A DNA stretch of 64,000 nucleotides. It comes from Chloroflexota bacterium. GTDB lineage: Bacteria > Chloroflexota > UBA11872. A model generated the notes under the pieces. It saw only the letters and a list, made by a program, of their open reading frames with translations, had not been told where the DNA came from and ran no database searches. Shown one piece after another: positions 31,465-41,406 of the stretch. A program made the translations under genes and the position numbers. The stretch lies in NCBI GenBank assembly GCA_022826485.1, contig JAJDUU010000047.1, positions 45,070 through 109,069 of the forward strand, given 5' to 3'. Every line of letters begins with the position of its first letter. Within the stretch, counting starts at the first letter, position 1.

Positions 31465-32708
31465 GGCGCTACCGCGGGGCCGAGCGAGGGTGCTGAGTCG
31501 TCGCCAAAGCGGAATACAAACAAGGTCCGCCCCGAACCATCGGCCCACATCACGGCCAGATTAGACGAGTCGCCATCAGCCGTCACGTAGACCAAGGCGT
31601 CGCCGTCCGGCGTCCAGACGGGCGCGCGATCGCCGAGGGTGTATCTGAACTCGGATAGCGGGAGTACCACGACGCCGGTGCCGTCGGCGTTGATGATGGC
31701 GACGTGCGGCTGGCGCTCGCGGATGGTGGCATAGGCCACGCGCGTGCCGTCCGGCGACCAGCGCGGCTCCAGGTCGGCGCCGGCGGCGTCGGTCAGGCGC
31801 TGCTCGTCGCTTCCGTCGAGGGCGACGGTGAAGATGTCGAACTGGCCGAAGCGATCGGCGCTGTAGACGATGCGTTCTCCGTCGGGCGCGAACGACGGTG
31901 AGTTTTCGGCGCGGCCGCTGCCGACCACCAGCGCCTCGTCGCCCGATTCAACGTCGACAAGCCAAATGTCGGGGCTGCCGCGGCGTTGTGACTGAAAGGC
32001 GATGGCCGAGCCGTCCGGCGACCACGAGGGACGCGAGTCGCCCGGACCTTGCGTGAGCGGGCGGATGTTGCGGCCGAGGGCATCCATCAGCCAAATGCGG
32101 AACTCGCCGTCGCGGTTGCTGGCGAAGGCGATGGTCGAGCCGTCGGGCGACCACGCGGGCTGCGCGTCGTCGGCGGGATTGACGGTGAGCCGCCGCTGGC
32201 CGGTGCCGTCGGTGGCGATGACGTAGATCTCGAGATTGCGTCCGATGTCCGCCTGGTAGGCGACCCACAGCAGTGGGAACGGCGTATCCGGAGGGGGCGG
32301 CGTCGGGGTCGGGGTGGGCGTCGGCGCGGGTGTCGGCGTCGGCGTGGCGGTCGGCCTGGGCGTTGGCGTTGGAGTGGGTGTCGCGGTGGGTGTGGGGCTG
32401 GGCGTGGCCGTGGGGGCGGGCGTGGGGCTGGGCGTGGCGGTCGGCGTTGCAGTGGGCGTGGGGGGCGGCAGGCTCACCGGGGCCGTGGGGGTGGGGCGCG
32501 GTCGGCCAACGGGGAATTCAGCAGGGAGCGGCGCTGGTGTCGCGGCGACGACCGTGACCCGCTCTAGCGGCACACGGATCACCCCCGACGCCCCGCCGTT
32601 GCAGGCCATCGAAACCACCAGCGCGAACCCGGCGAGCGCCGTGGCAAATTCCCGGACGCGATTGCTGGAGTCGAAGCGCCGCACCAGCCGCCGCCGCCAG
32701 CCGCTCAT
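31461..32708 (-). CDS. TolB-like PD40 beta-propeller lipoprotein with Pro/Thr-rich linker
   Basis: Lipobox-like FALVVSMACNGG. PTPTATPTPTPT linker. WSPDGSTIAFASNRDGEFRIWLMD repeats. Confidence 0.9.
   Translation of the reverse strand: MSGWRRRLVRRFDSSNRVREFATALAGFALVVSMACNGGASGVIRVPLERVTVVAATPAPLPAEFPVGRPRPTPTAPVSLPPPTPTATPTATPSPTPAPTATPSPTPTATPTPTPTPRPTATPTPTPAPTPTPTPTPPPPDTPFPLLWVAYQADIGRNLEIYVIATDGTGQRRLTVNPADDAQPAWSPDGSTIAFASNRDGEFRIWLMDALGRNIRPLTQGPGDSRPSWSPDGSAIAFQSQRRGSPDIWLVDVESGDEALVVGSGRAENSPSFAPDGERIVYSADRFGQFDIFTVALDGSDEQRLTDAAGADLEPRWSPDGTRVAYATIRERQPHVAIINADGTGVVVLPLSEFRYTLGDRAPVWTPDGDALVYVTADGDSSNLAVMWADGSGRTLFVFRFGDDSAPSLGPAVAP
32283..32510 (-). repeat. Low-complexity GT/GC-rich minisatellite encoding the PT(A)TP linker
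   Basis: Repeated ggcgtgggcgtcggc-type hexamers, translated as PTPTPTATPTPT. Confidence 0.85.
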
Positions 32709-32730
32709 GCGCCGCGACCCGCGCGGCGGC

Positions 32731-33261
32731 CTAAGCCGCGGCGTCCCGATTGCTCGTGCGCGAACGCCGTCCCAGGCCAACAAGCTGCTTGGGCGTGAGA
32801 AACCAGCGGAGCACGGCGCATTGCCAGAGACCGATGTCATACGCCTGGAGTTTGCAGAGGCCGCCGGGCTTCAGACCAAAGGTCCCGCCCGGCGCGCCGC
32901 AGGCCAGAATCGAGATGAGCTGGCTCAGCGTCGGCTCGTGTCCGACCAGCATCACGCCCTTGCCGCGCGCGTGGGATCGAATCAAGGCGACGATGCCGCT
33001 CAGATCACCTCTGGCGAGAGCGTCGGCGTACTCGATATCGGCGGCGACTTCGAGACCCTGGTGCACGATCTCCGCGGTCTGCCGGGCGCGCAGCAGCGGG
33101 CTGGAGATGATGGCGTCCACGACGACGTTCGCGGCAGCCATGCCCGTGGTGGACTGCTCGGTCCGCCGCCGTCCCCGCGGGCTGAGGGGGCGGAGGTCGT
33201 CGCGGGGATAGGACGGCCCAAAGGCCTCGGCCTTGCCGTGCCGCAGGATGTAGAGATTCAT
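32731..33261 (-). CDS. SixA-like histidine phosphatase
   Basis: MNLYILRHGKAEAFGPSYPRDDLRPLSPRGRR (RHG motif) and MLVGHEPTLSQLI. Confidence 0.92.
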   Translation of the reverse strand: MNLYILRHGKAEAFGPSYPRDDLRPLSPRGRRRTEQSTTGMAAANVVVDAIISSPLLRARQTAEIVHQGLEVAADIEYADALARGDLSGIVALIRSHARGKGVMLVGHEPTLSQLISILACGAPGGTFGLKPGGLCKLQAYDIGLWQCAVLRWFLTPKQLVGLGRRSRTSNRDAAA

Positions 33262-33310
33262 GCGACCTCCGGGATGCGCGGGGCTCCGGCGTCAGGGTGT
33301 GCGGCGGCTG

Positions 33311-33751
33311 TCAGGCCTCCGCGGCGGATGCAAGGGCAATCGGGTCGCCGGCAACGACTACGCCGCCGGCGCTGACGACGGCCAGCATGCCCCGGCGTCC
33401 CCTGATCTCCTCCTGCAGCCCCGGACGCAGAATGTCCATCTTGTAGCACGGTTCGCACGGATGGGAGATCACCACCTCGACCTCGGCGCCGATGCGCAGC
33501 CGGTCGCCCTCGTTCAGGGCGGCTAGGTCAATGCCGGTGGTCGCGACGTTCTCGCGAATGTCGCCGGGTCCAAGCTCCAGCACGTCCAGGGTCTCGGTGT
33601 CCATCAGCAGCACCTGGTTGCGCGATTCTGACTTGGCGTGGCGGTCGCCTTCGATGCCCAGGTCGGCCACGAAGCTGAGGCTGCTGACGTCCACGTTTTC
33701 CCCAGAGCGGGGCGAGAGGCGTAGCCAGGCGACGTGCGGTGAGCTTGACAT
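33311..33751 (-). CDS. MOSC domain protein
   Basis: LGIEGDRHAKSESRNQVLLMDTETLDVLELGPGDIRENVATTGIDL; Cys in SHPCEPCYKMD. Confidence 0.9.
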   Translation of the reverse strand: MSSSPHVAWLRLSPRSGENVDVSSLSFVADLGIEGDRHAKSESRNQVLLMDTETLDVLELGPGDIRENVATTGIDLAALNEGDRLRIGAEVEVVISHPCEPCYKMDILRPGLQEEIRGRRGMLAVVSAGGVVVAGDPIALASAAEA

Positions 33752-33840
33752 AAATCCACCCTAGGGTATCCCAATCGTGTTCAGCGTACGCCATCCGCAC
33801 GCGCCGAACCTGCGGCCACACGAGCCCGCCGCGCCGCGCC

Positions 33841-33846
33841 TATAAT
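33841..33846 (+). promoter_or_regulatory. Perfect TATAAT -10-like box upstream of tRNA-Leu
   Basis: tataat sits 10 nt before the mature tRNA 5' end. No convincing -35 box was seen. Confidence 0.55.
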
Positions 33847-33856
33847 CGAGCGCCCG

Positions 33857-33940
33857 GCCGAGGTGGCGGAATTGGTAGACGCGCTAGCTTGAGGGGCTAG
33901 TGGCCTCCGGGCTGTGCGGGTTCGAGTCCCGCCCTCGGCA
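33857..33940 (+). tRNA. tRNA-Leu (anticodon GAG)
   Basis: Acceptor gccgagg/cctcggc, anticodon stem ctagc/gctag with loop ttgaggg, long variable arm, and T-loop gttcgagtc. CCA not encoded. Confidence 0.95.
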
Positions 33941-34037
33941 CCCTGAGGAATGGAGCGCCCTGCTCGTTGCCGGCGATTCTGGGAAGCAAGTCATCCAGGC
34001 CGGACCGGAGCATCGAACTGACTGGCGGCCGCGCCAA

Positions 34038-34835
34038 ATGAAGATCGTCTGCTGGAACATGGCGCACTCGCGCAAAGCGTGGGATGCGATGGTTCAGATG
34101 GACGATGTCGACGTTGCGCTCTTGCAGGAAGCCTCGCGCGTGCCCGATGACCTCCGTCACCGCGTCGACGTCGACCACAGGCTGTGGGACGGGCGTCACA
34201 GCGACTGGATGGTGTATCCCTCGGTGGTGGCCCGGCTGTCGGACCGGGTTTCCACCAGCTTCATTACTACTCAGCTGATCGGCGATCCGTACAGCCACGA
34301 CTTCTACACCAGCGAGTGGGGCACGCTCGGCGCCGCGGTGGTGAACTCAGACGACGGCAGCGAGCCGCTCACCGTTGTCTCAATGGCTGCCGGCGGTGAC
34401 AACTTCACCCATGAGTCAGGCTCGCCGAGTCGTCGTGAGGCCATTGGTTCAGTGCACCGGCTGATTTCGGATCTCTCACGCTTGGTCGGCCGTCGAAGCC
34501 GCGTCATTGCCGCCGGCGACTGGTCGATCAACCGAGGCTGGAGCAGTCATCCGACGGCGGTCTGGAACGAACGCGAGGCGCTGCACTTTCAGACGGCATT
34601 TGACCGAATGCGAGCACTGGGCTTTCGCCACCTCATGCCGGAGGGCCGACGCGGATATCGCGACGACGTGGTGAGCTTTAAACCGATCGGGATGTCACCC
34701 GCGGAGGCGTGGGGGCAGCTCGACTACGTCTTCGCCACCGAAAACATCGCCGACCGCGTGTCCGTCCGCGCTCTGAACGAACCTGACAAGTGGGGTCCGA
34801 GCGACCACTGTCGCCTCGTCATTGACATCGACTGA
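34038..34835 (+). CDS. Endonuclease/exonuclease/phosphatase (EEP) superfamily protein
   Basis: MKIVCWNMAHSRKAWDAM...DVALLQEASR...VIAAGDWSINRG...WGPSDHCRLVIDID: the N, E, D and SDH motifs. Confidence 0.88.
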   Translation: MKIVCWNMAHSRKAWDAMVQMDDVDVALLQEASRVPDDLRHRVDVDHRLWDGRHSDWMVYPSVVARLSDRVSTSFITTQLIGDPYSHDFYTSEWGTLGAAVVNSDDGSEPLTVVSMAAGGDNFTHESGSPSRREAIGSVHRLISDLSRLVGRRSRVIAAGDWSINRGWSSHPTAVWNEREALHFQTAFDRMRALGFRHLMPEGRRGYRDDVVSFKPIGMSPAEAWGQLDYVFATENIADRVSVRALNEPDKWGPSDHCRLVIDID

Positions 34836-34960
34836 GCTCCGAAATTCGACGCCACCCAAGGCATCGCCCAATTTCCCGACCGCAAGATTCATCGCGGGGA
34901 CGGCGTTGGTCCTGGTAGCGCCTTGATGGACGACCAATTCGGTGAGGCAGCCGGCGAGGT

Positions 34961-37900
34961 CTAGGCCTTTGCATCGGGAGCCGGCGGACGCAGATCGATC
35001 CGCATCTCGGAAATCCGTTCTGGACTTCGGGCGACGCCGCGACGGTGAAGCGCGGCCAGCATGTCTTCCTGCCTCGGCTGACCGAACGCCAGTCGGTAGA
35101 GCGCCAGCGACTCCTGGAGCCGTGCCCAGCGATCCTCATCGCGACTCAAGGGAAGCGCCATGATTCGCCGGTGCAGTTTGGCATCGCCCGGATATATCCA
35201 GCAGGGAGACAGGCCTCCGAGATCTTGGCCACTCTCCGCCGCGGCGGCTTCGAAGACCGCCGACCAGGGATCCTCAACTCCGAGAGCCAGCGCTGCCGAT
35301 CGGTGAGCGGACGCGACGTTCTTGCGGATTGCGTGTCCTTTGTAGCGGTCCACCCGGCCCTCACGCTGCTCGAAGTCGACCGGGTTGCCGGGAAGGTCCC
35401 AATGAACCACCGAATGGCACCACCAGTGGAAATCGATGCCCTCTTGGCCGACGGAAGTCGTCGCGAGTACAAACGGCCAAAACGGCGAGTTGAATGCCGC
35501 CCTTACCTCGGGAAGCCTCGCTTCATCCTGGCCCTGGCGCGTGCTGCCGAAGCGCATTGCGTATCTGCTCGGAAACGCGATGCCCTCGCCGTCGAAATCG
35601 TCGATGTCAGTTGCGCGGTAGACCGACTCCCGCACGGCAATTGCGTGCCGCGCGGTTGCGGCAAGCGAGATCAGACCCTCGTCGGTCGTCGTGTTGACTC
35701 CTGATTCCCCGGCGAGGTGGTGGACGTACTCATCGAGGACGGCTTGCAGGCCGCCGTCGATGCAATAGCGAGCGACCCGGCGCCAATAGGCGCCATCGTC
35801 CTCGTGCGTGCTGCCGGATCTCGCGTATAGGCCGTCGAGCAGGAGAATCGCCACGGGCCGGGCGAACACACTCCGCAGCCCCGACGCGAGAATCGCCGCC
35901 GCGCGCCACTGCCCCAACTCGGTCACCCGGTCGTGCGGTCGCTTCAGCCGGTTGAGCGCTCGCCAGGCGATGTTCCCTGGTGCTCCTAAACCCAGAAGCG
36001 CGCTGGTCGTGAGCAAGTCTGCCGGCCGTTCCGGCTCCGGAACCGGGCCGTCGAGGGCCGTGAGCGCTTGCTCCACATGCGCGTCGAGCGCGCGAGGCAC
36101 GTCTTCCACCGGGTGCTCTGAAGACGCCCCCGCGAGAGCCTCGGTCAACGTGCTCCGGCGCGCGCCGAGGAGCGCGGATGCAAGCGAGCTGTCCCGGTTG
36201 GCGTGTACCGGCGCGAACCAGTGCCAGACCGCACTGGCCGTCGAAACTGTACGACCGGCCGGGCCGACGACGGCCTTCGCCCGACCCTCCGCCCACTCGA
36301 TAAGACGCTCCACGCTTGGCGACTCGGCGTGCTCACGCGCGGCGTCGAGCGGGTCGGTACGCGACGCCAGCGTCGGCTGCGGCCAGAACAATGCCAGCGC
36401 CGACATCGAAGCCGGCCGCTCGTTGGCCAGCCGATAGTCGAGGCGATTGGATATGGCCGCTCGGGCTGCGGGGGAGTTCTCGAATCTCCCGGCTTTCGTG
36501 AAGATCCGCCGCTGGACCTCGTAGCTCAGGAGGGAGGCGATGGCCGAAGGGGCGGCCACCCAGCTGGAAAAGATGAGCTGCTTGGTGATTGCGGTCGAAT
36601 CGATTGACTCGTAAGGACCGCCGAGCCGGTGGTAGGGCAGGGACGGCGGCATCCAGAGCAGTCGCCACCAGTCCGCACCGAGGGTCTCCTCGGCCAACGC
36701 TCGCAATCGAGCATTGGCCCACTCGACCGGCCGGAATCGCTGAACGTTGGGTCTTGCGATCCGCTGTGCGCCGCGGAAGAGCGGCATTAGCGAGGCCCGG
36801 CGATCCGGAGCCTTCATCGCGTCGCGCACGTGCTCCCCAACGCGATACCCCGCCAGAAAGTTGAGAAAGTAGGGGGCCGACTTCCAGTACTCGACGGTGA
36901 GCGGCGCATCGACCGCGTCTGCGACACGTCGCAACGCGACGAAGCCCAGGAAATCGTCCGCGCGGACTCCGAATCGCTCCGTGGTCTTTGCGAGCGTGGT
37001 GGTTTGACGGGCGTCCGTGGGCCGCTCGGTGCGAGCGATCCACCTCCGGAGCTGGGTCTGCACGCGGTCCCGGATCGCCGCCGTCGGCTCGCCGGAGAGC
37101 GCCGCCTGTCGCAGTGCGCCGAGATCGGTGCGCAGGGTGTCCACCGGTTCCTCCGAGGCCGCGAGGAACTCCAATGTCTTCAGGAAATCCTCGTAATGCC
37201 CGCCGCCATCCCCGGTCTCCTCGGCATATGTAAACGGTTTGTACGGTGTGGCCGAAAGCAGCAGGACGCGCGCATCGGACTGCGTGAAGAACGCGTGCGC
37301 CAGCTCGGCCGCTTCGCCGCCGGTCTTCACGTCGAGGAGGTCTCGAAAGCGCTGAAACTCATCCAGGATCACGAGGTCCGGCTCCAGCGCCTGGACGGCG
37401 GCTCGCGCGAGCATCCGCCGCAAGCTGCCGACGATGCCGCGAGCGGCTCGGTGCTGGTCGGCGGTCAGAGCCCGGCGTCCCACGACTTCATCGACCAGCG
37501 CGAGGAGTGCTCCCCGCTCGCAGCTCCGGTCGAACTCCTCCAGAAACGTCCGGCGGATGCTGGATTCGAAGCGCTGTGAATGGGCGTGAGCGACGTACGA
37601 CTCGACGAATCTCAGTCGGCTGGCCACGAATCCTTGGAAGATCCGCTGCGCCGCCGTCGCCCGCGCGCGGTGCAAGCCGAGGTGGCCGCGAAGGAGCACG
37701 TAGAGCACGGCGCGCTCCGCGGCGGTTCCCAGCTGCCAGCCGAACTGAAAGGACGTGGCCGGCGTGAATGCGACGAACGTGGCCGGCTTCCCGGCGCGGT
37801 CGCCCGTGGGAGTCAGCACGTCCGGCTTGGTGATGAGCAGACTCAGCCGCGTAGCGAAGCTCGGGGTCTCCGATCCTGTCACGTTGAGCTTGCGGATATT

Positions 37901-38149
37901 CTGCGCGGCGATATCGGCGTTGGAGCACACGTAGACGATGTCGATGCGACGCACGCGGTCGACCTGTTGAAGGTGTTCCAGGGTCAGGGCGATGACTTCC
38001 TGTGCGACGTGCGTCTTGCCCAGCCCGGTCTCATCGGCCACGAGAAAGCGCCGCGACGAGTCCTGATCGCGATACAGCCGCCGGAACGCGTGCGCGGCCG
38101 TCGCGCGTTGGAATTCGCTCAATGCGCGCGTCGGGCCTTTCCGAGTCAC
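34961..38149 (-). CDS. SNF2/RapA-like SF2 helicase (defence-associated candidate)
   Basis: FLVADETGLGKTHVAQEV (motif I), VILDEFQRF (motif II), LLLSATPYKPF (III), VGQEGIDFHWWCHSVVHWDLPGNPVDFEQREGRVDRYKGH (V/VI). GTG start at 38149 overlaps the PLD stop. Confidence 0.88.
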   Translation of the reverse strand: MTRKGPTRALSEFQRATAAHAFRRLYRDQDSSRRFLVADETGLGKTHVAQEVIALTLEHLQQVDRVRRIDIVYVCSNADIAAQNIRKLNVTGSETPSFATRLSLLITKPDVLTPTGDRAGKPATFVAFTPATSFQFGWQLGTAAERAVLYVLLRGHLGLHRARATAAQRIFQGFVASRLRFVESYVAHAHSQRFESSIRRTFLEEFDRSCERGALLALVDEVVGRRALTADQHRAARGIVGSLRRMLARAAVQALEPDLVILDEFQRFRDLLDVKTGGEAAELAHAFFTQSDARVLLLSATPYKPFTYAEETGDGGGHYEDFLKTLEFLAASEEPVDTLRTDLGALRQAALSGEPTAAIRDRVQTQLRRWIARTERPTDARQTTTLAKTTERFGVRADDFLGFVALRRVADAVDAPLTVEYWKSAPYFLNFLAGYRVGEHVRDAMKAPDRRASLMPLFRGAQRIARPNVQRFRPVEWANARLRALAEETLGADWWRLLWMPPSLPYHRLGGPYESIDSTAITKQLIFSSWVAAPSAIASLLSYEVQRRIFTKAGRFENSPAARAAISNRLDYRLANERPASMSALALFWPQPTLASRTDPLDAAREHAESPSVERLIEWAEGRAKAVVGPAGRTVSTASAVWHWFAPVHANRDSSLASALLGARRSTLTEALAGASSEHPVEDVPRALDAHVEQALTALDGPVPEPERPADLLTTSALLGLGAPGNIAWRALNRLKRPHDRVTELGQWRAAAILASGLRSVFARPVAILLLDGLYARSGSTHEDDGAYWRRVARYCIDGGLQAVLDEYVHHLAGESGVNTTTDEGLISLAATARHAIAVRESVYRATDIDDFDGEGIAFPSRYAMRFGSTRQGQDEARLPEVRAAFNSPFWPFVLATTSVGQEGIDFHWWCHSVVHWDLPGNPVDFEQREGRVDRYKGHAIRKNVASAHRSAALALGVEDPWSAVFEAAAAESGQDLGGLSPCWIYPGDAKLHRRIMALPLSRDEDRWARLQESLALYRLAFGQPRQEDMLAALHRRGVARSPERISEMRIDLRPPAPDAKA

Positions 38150-39978
38150 GAGTCGTCCGCGAGCATTGCGCGTCGTGCCTCGAGGGCCGGCAGCCACACG
38201 TCGTCCCAGCCCGGAGGAAGCACGGACCGACCATTGGGTGACCGGCGGAGGTGTTCGACGATTCCCTCCAGGTGGTCGATGGCGTCGGGCCTCTCGGACA
38301 GGGCGCGCGCGAGCAGCTCCAGGACACCCTGGCCGTCCCCGGCGGACCAGCTTCCCTGCCCATTGCCCGTCACGGCGGCCTCCAGCCCACTCCCCGCAGC
38401 GAAGCCAATCAGAAGGGCGAGCAGACGCATGAACTTCTCCGGCGTGTCGATCTGCCGGGCCAGGATTGTCTGGAAGCGGTCGTCAGGCGCACCCTCGAGC
38501 CGCGAGCAAACGACGGCCGAGCATTGAACCGGCTGGCCTTCGACCGTCCGGCACGCCGTGAGCTGAAGAAACGCCGTGAGGTCGGCAAGTTCCCGGGGTG
38601 GTAGCTCGACGTCTACCGGCTCCGCGTGACGGAGCGGGTAGGTCTCGGCCTCACGGTTGTGGGGAGCGATGGTGAGGCCCGTGCCTTCGGGGATGGGCGG
38701 CAGTGCGTCATCGGCGGTAATGCGGGCGACCCATCCGTCGTCCCCTTGCGTCACGGTCGTACGAAAGCGAACACCTCCCGCAATATCGAACAGCAGCCCC
38801 TCGAGCTCCCTTTCGGCCTTGCTGGCTGCGTCGTCTTCCGCCTCAGCGGAGGCAACGTAGGGCGTCAGCATGGCTCGGAACGGTGCGTCGTCACCGACCA
38901 TCGCGTTTACGCCGAACTTTGCGACCGGGCCGACGAGCTCGCAGAGGAACTCGATGTTCCTGCCGAAAGCTGCGCTCGTCGCGTTGGCGGAGCCGACGAA
39001 GGTGCGTGCGAGCCGGGCACGCTCCACGACGAAGATCTTTGCATGCAGGTCGGTGAGGACCGTCTGGTTCGTGTTTTCCTCGACATCGTCCAGCGCGAGG
39101 CTCGCTGCCGGATCGAGCTCGTAGACATCCAGGTGTTCCAGCGCGTCCGAAGGGAGCAGATCGAGCTCATCGCCGCGTGAGACGAGCACCGCCGTCTGGC
39201 CGGCCTTTGGCCGGAAAATACTCCGTACCGCACCGGGACCGACGAAGGGTGAGATCGCGAGCTTGCGATAGCCGCGGAAGTGCTCCTCGGCTTGAAACGG
39301 GCGCGCGTCCGAGATTCCGATGGGATGGAAGTGAGCCTCGCGAACGCCGGCTGGCAATTCCCATTCGACCCGTCGCAGTTGGTCGGCGAGGGCATCGAGC
39401 AGCTCGCGTCGTCCTGGTGAAACAGGCGAAACGGCCATTTCGGGCAGCGCGCCAAAAAACTGCGCCAGCGGCTCGCCGCCGTTAGCTGATTTGGGGTGGG
39501 GCTTCCCGTCAAGCCGGAGGATCGTGTCCCAGTTGCGACTGGCGGCCAGGTTTCGGGACAGCACGAGGAGTCGATAGGACGGCTCCTGCGACTGATCGAG
39601 GAATCGGAGAACCCAGGTCTTGGGATGGAAGATGCCGCCCGCCGACGGCCGACGTACGGGGTGGACCACGTCTTCGAGAAGTGCCACCAGGTCAGACGGC
39701 CACTTCTTGGCATGGATGGCGCCGGCCTGACAAAAGATGTCCATGCGGCCGCTCATTCCGCGCAGCGCCTGCATGACCTCGACGGGGTCCGACTGCTCAT
39801 CGAACTGAAAGCCCGCGAAGGCGAGCGGGACCGTCAGGGCCGTCTCCAAGTCGAGAGTGAACGTCGTCGCGACTGCGTGATCCAGGGAGTGGCCCGGAAG
39901 CGGCCGCAGGGCATCGAGCAATAGCTCGCGGGTGTCAGGCGCGAGCACGATGATTCTCCCGCCCGTTGGCGATGTCAT
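38146..39978 (-). CDS. Phospholipase D-like (HKD) family protein
   Basis: GGIFHPKTWVLRFLD...LVLSRNLAAS and LHAKIFVVERARLARTFVGSANATSAAFGRN: two HxK motifs. Confidence 0.87.
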   Translation of the reverse strand: MTSPTGGRIIVLAPDTRELLLDALRPLPGHSLDHAVATTFTLDLETALTVPLAFAGFQFDEQSDPVEVMQALRGMSGRMDIFCQAGAIHAKKWPSDLVALLEDVVHPVRRPSAGGIFHPKTWVLRFLDQSQEPSYRLLVLSRNLAASRNWDTILRLDGKPHPKSANGGEPLAQFFGALPEMAVSPVSPGRRELLDALADQLRRVEWELPAGVREAHFHPIGISDARPFQAEEHFRGYRKLAISPFVGPGAVRSIFRPKAGQTAVLVSRGDELDLLPSDALEHLDVYELDPAASLALDDVEENTNQTVLTDLHAKIFVVERARLARTFVGSANATSAAFGRNIEFLCELVGPVAKFGVNAMVGDDAPFRAMLTPYVASAEAEDDAASKAERELEGLLFDIAGGVRFRTTVTQGDDGWVARITADDALPPIPEGTGLTIAPHNREAETYPLRHAEPVDVELPPRELADLTAFLQLTACRTVEGQPVQCSAVVCSRLEGAPDDRFQTILARQIDTPEKFMRLLALLIGFAAGSGLEAAVTGNGQGSWSAGDGQGVLELLARALSERPDAIDHLEGIVEHLRRSPNGRSVLPPGWDDVWLPALEARRAMLADDS

Positions 39979-41155
39979 TGAGGAGTCGACCCACGGCCGG
40001 CCAGCGGAACTGAATGCGCCCGGACCCGGACGCGCCGCCCCATTGACGCATGAGCCGGTCATTGCGCAGCCGAGCCTGGCTGCGCTTCTGGAACAACTCG
40101 CGGCTTCGGACCAGCGCCCGGGCATCTACGTTGTCGGTGAGCCCATGGCCGTTCATCCGCTTTGTCAGGTTGACCCAGGAGGCCACGAACTCACGCGTAC
40201 GACCCTTGACCGGCGCGCCCCGCTCGGCGATCAGTGCCCATAGGCCGTCAAGGTCCCAGCTGCCTAAGTCGCTGTTCTCGATCTCGCGGCGCCACTTGTC
40301 AAGCCGGTTGGCGAAATCGTCCCGGCTGCCGTCGTATCTGGAGAGTTCGAGTTGCTCGGCACGTTCGGCAAGGAGGATGTTGTAAAGCAGCGCGGCCCCG
40401 TGCATTGCCAGCGCGAAGCGGCGAGCTTCGTTGAGTGCGTCGCGGATTCGGCCCGTTGCCGCTGCGGCGTCGGGATCCTCCCAGGGGTAGGCGACGCCGG
40501 CTGAGCCGCGGCTCCCCCGTTCGACCAGGAACTGAAGCAGAGTCTCGGGCACCGCGTCGACGATCCGCTCGGCGAGCCACGTCGCCTCGTCGTGGGTAAG
40601 GGCGAAGTCACATCGCTTGAGGTCGAAGAACCCGTCCGGCGCCGGGGGAATGGTGGGCGCCCAGACGGCGTTTGACTGTCCGAGGAATTCTGTCGCGTCG
40701 TCGACTGAGCGCGTGACCTGCGGCAAGCCCACCACCTCGCCTGGCGTTGCCTCGCGCCGCAGAATCTTGAATCGTCGCAGGGTGTTCCAGTAGATGGTGG
40801 ACGGAAGGATCTTGACCGCAGCCCCCGCCTGGACGCCGATCAATCCATCCAGATCGCCACCCTTGCGCAGCGCGCCGATGAGTTGACGTTCATTCCACTC
40901 GACCCACTGGGTGAGCTTCGAGCCGACGTGCCCTCGGCGCGCCCCCTCGCGATACAGCCAAGGAATGAAGAAGAGGTACCGGGCACGTGTGAGCAGCACG
41001 GAGGTTCCGGGGAATAGCGTGTCGCTGAGCGCATCGCGAATCCCGCCGAGTCCCAGCTCGTCGCGACTCTCGGGCTGCGAGAAGAACCTGATGATCTCGC
41101 GGGCTCGTTGCTGTTCAGCCGCGGAATGGTCGAGCCACGCGAGAGTGGCCGGCAT
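39935..41155 (-). CDS. DUF6361-like protein
   Basis: ATLAWLDHSAAEQQRAREIIRFFSQPESRDELGLGGIRDALSDTLFPGTSVLLTRARYLFFIPWLYREGARRG resembles DUF6361 as I recall it. Overlaps the PLD gene. Confidence 0.75.
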   Translation of the reverse strand: MPATLAWLDHSAAEQQRAREIIRFFSQPESRDELGLGGIRDALSDTLFPGTSVLLTRARYLFFIPWLYREGARRGHVGSKLTQWVEWNERQLIGALRKGGDLDGLIGVQAGAAVKILPSTIYWNTLRRFKILRREATPGEVVGLPQVTRSVDDATEFLGQSNAVWAPTIPPAPDGFFDLKRCDFALTHDEATWLAERIVDAVPETLLQFLVERGSRGSAGVAYPWEDPDAAAATGRIRDALNEARRFALAMHGAALLYNILLAERAEQLELSRYDGSRDDFANRLDKWRREIENSDLGSWDLDGLWALIAERGAPVKGRTREFVASWVNLTKRMNGHGLTDNVDARALVRSRELFQKRSQARLRNDRLMRQWGGASGSGRIQFRWPAVGRLLNDIANGRENHRARA

Positions 41156-41406
41156 GTGTGGGCTTTCACTTGCGGCTACGCCTGTGAACTATTGATGAGA
41201 GCAGGTCAAAACTGCAAGGCCCGCCTGCAACCCGATCCCAGTGTGTGGCCCGCGCATTGTCCGAAGCCACGCCCACGTTGCCGACCGGTTGAGGTGACGG
41301 CTTCACCGGTGGCGTCTCGGGAAGTATGTTGGCAGCGCGCTTGCGCTGATTTCGTGTGTGGCTGTGGTGGGGCTGGCGGCCATGGGGACGGGCTGGTGAA
41401 TCGGCG

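Noticed and set aside
34961-39978. DISARM call based on SNF2 helicase plus PLD protein
   Set aside because: No DrmA, DrmB or methyltransferase found nearby, so evidence is insufficient for DISARM.
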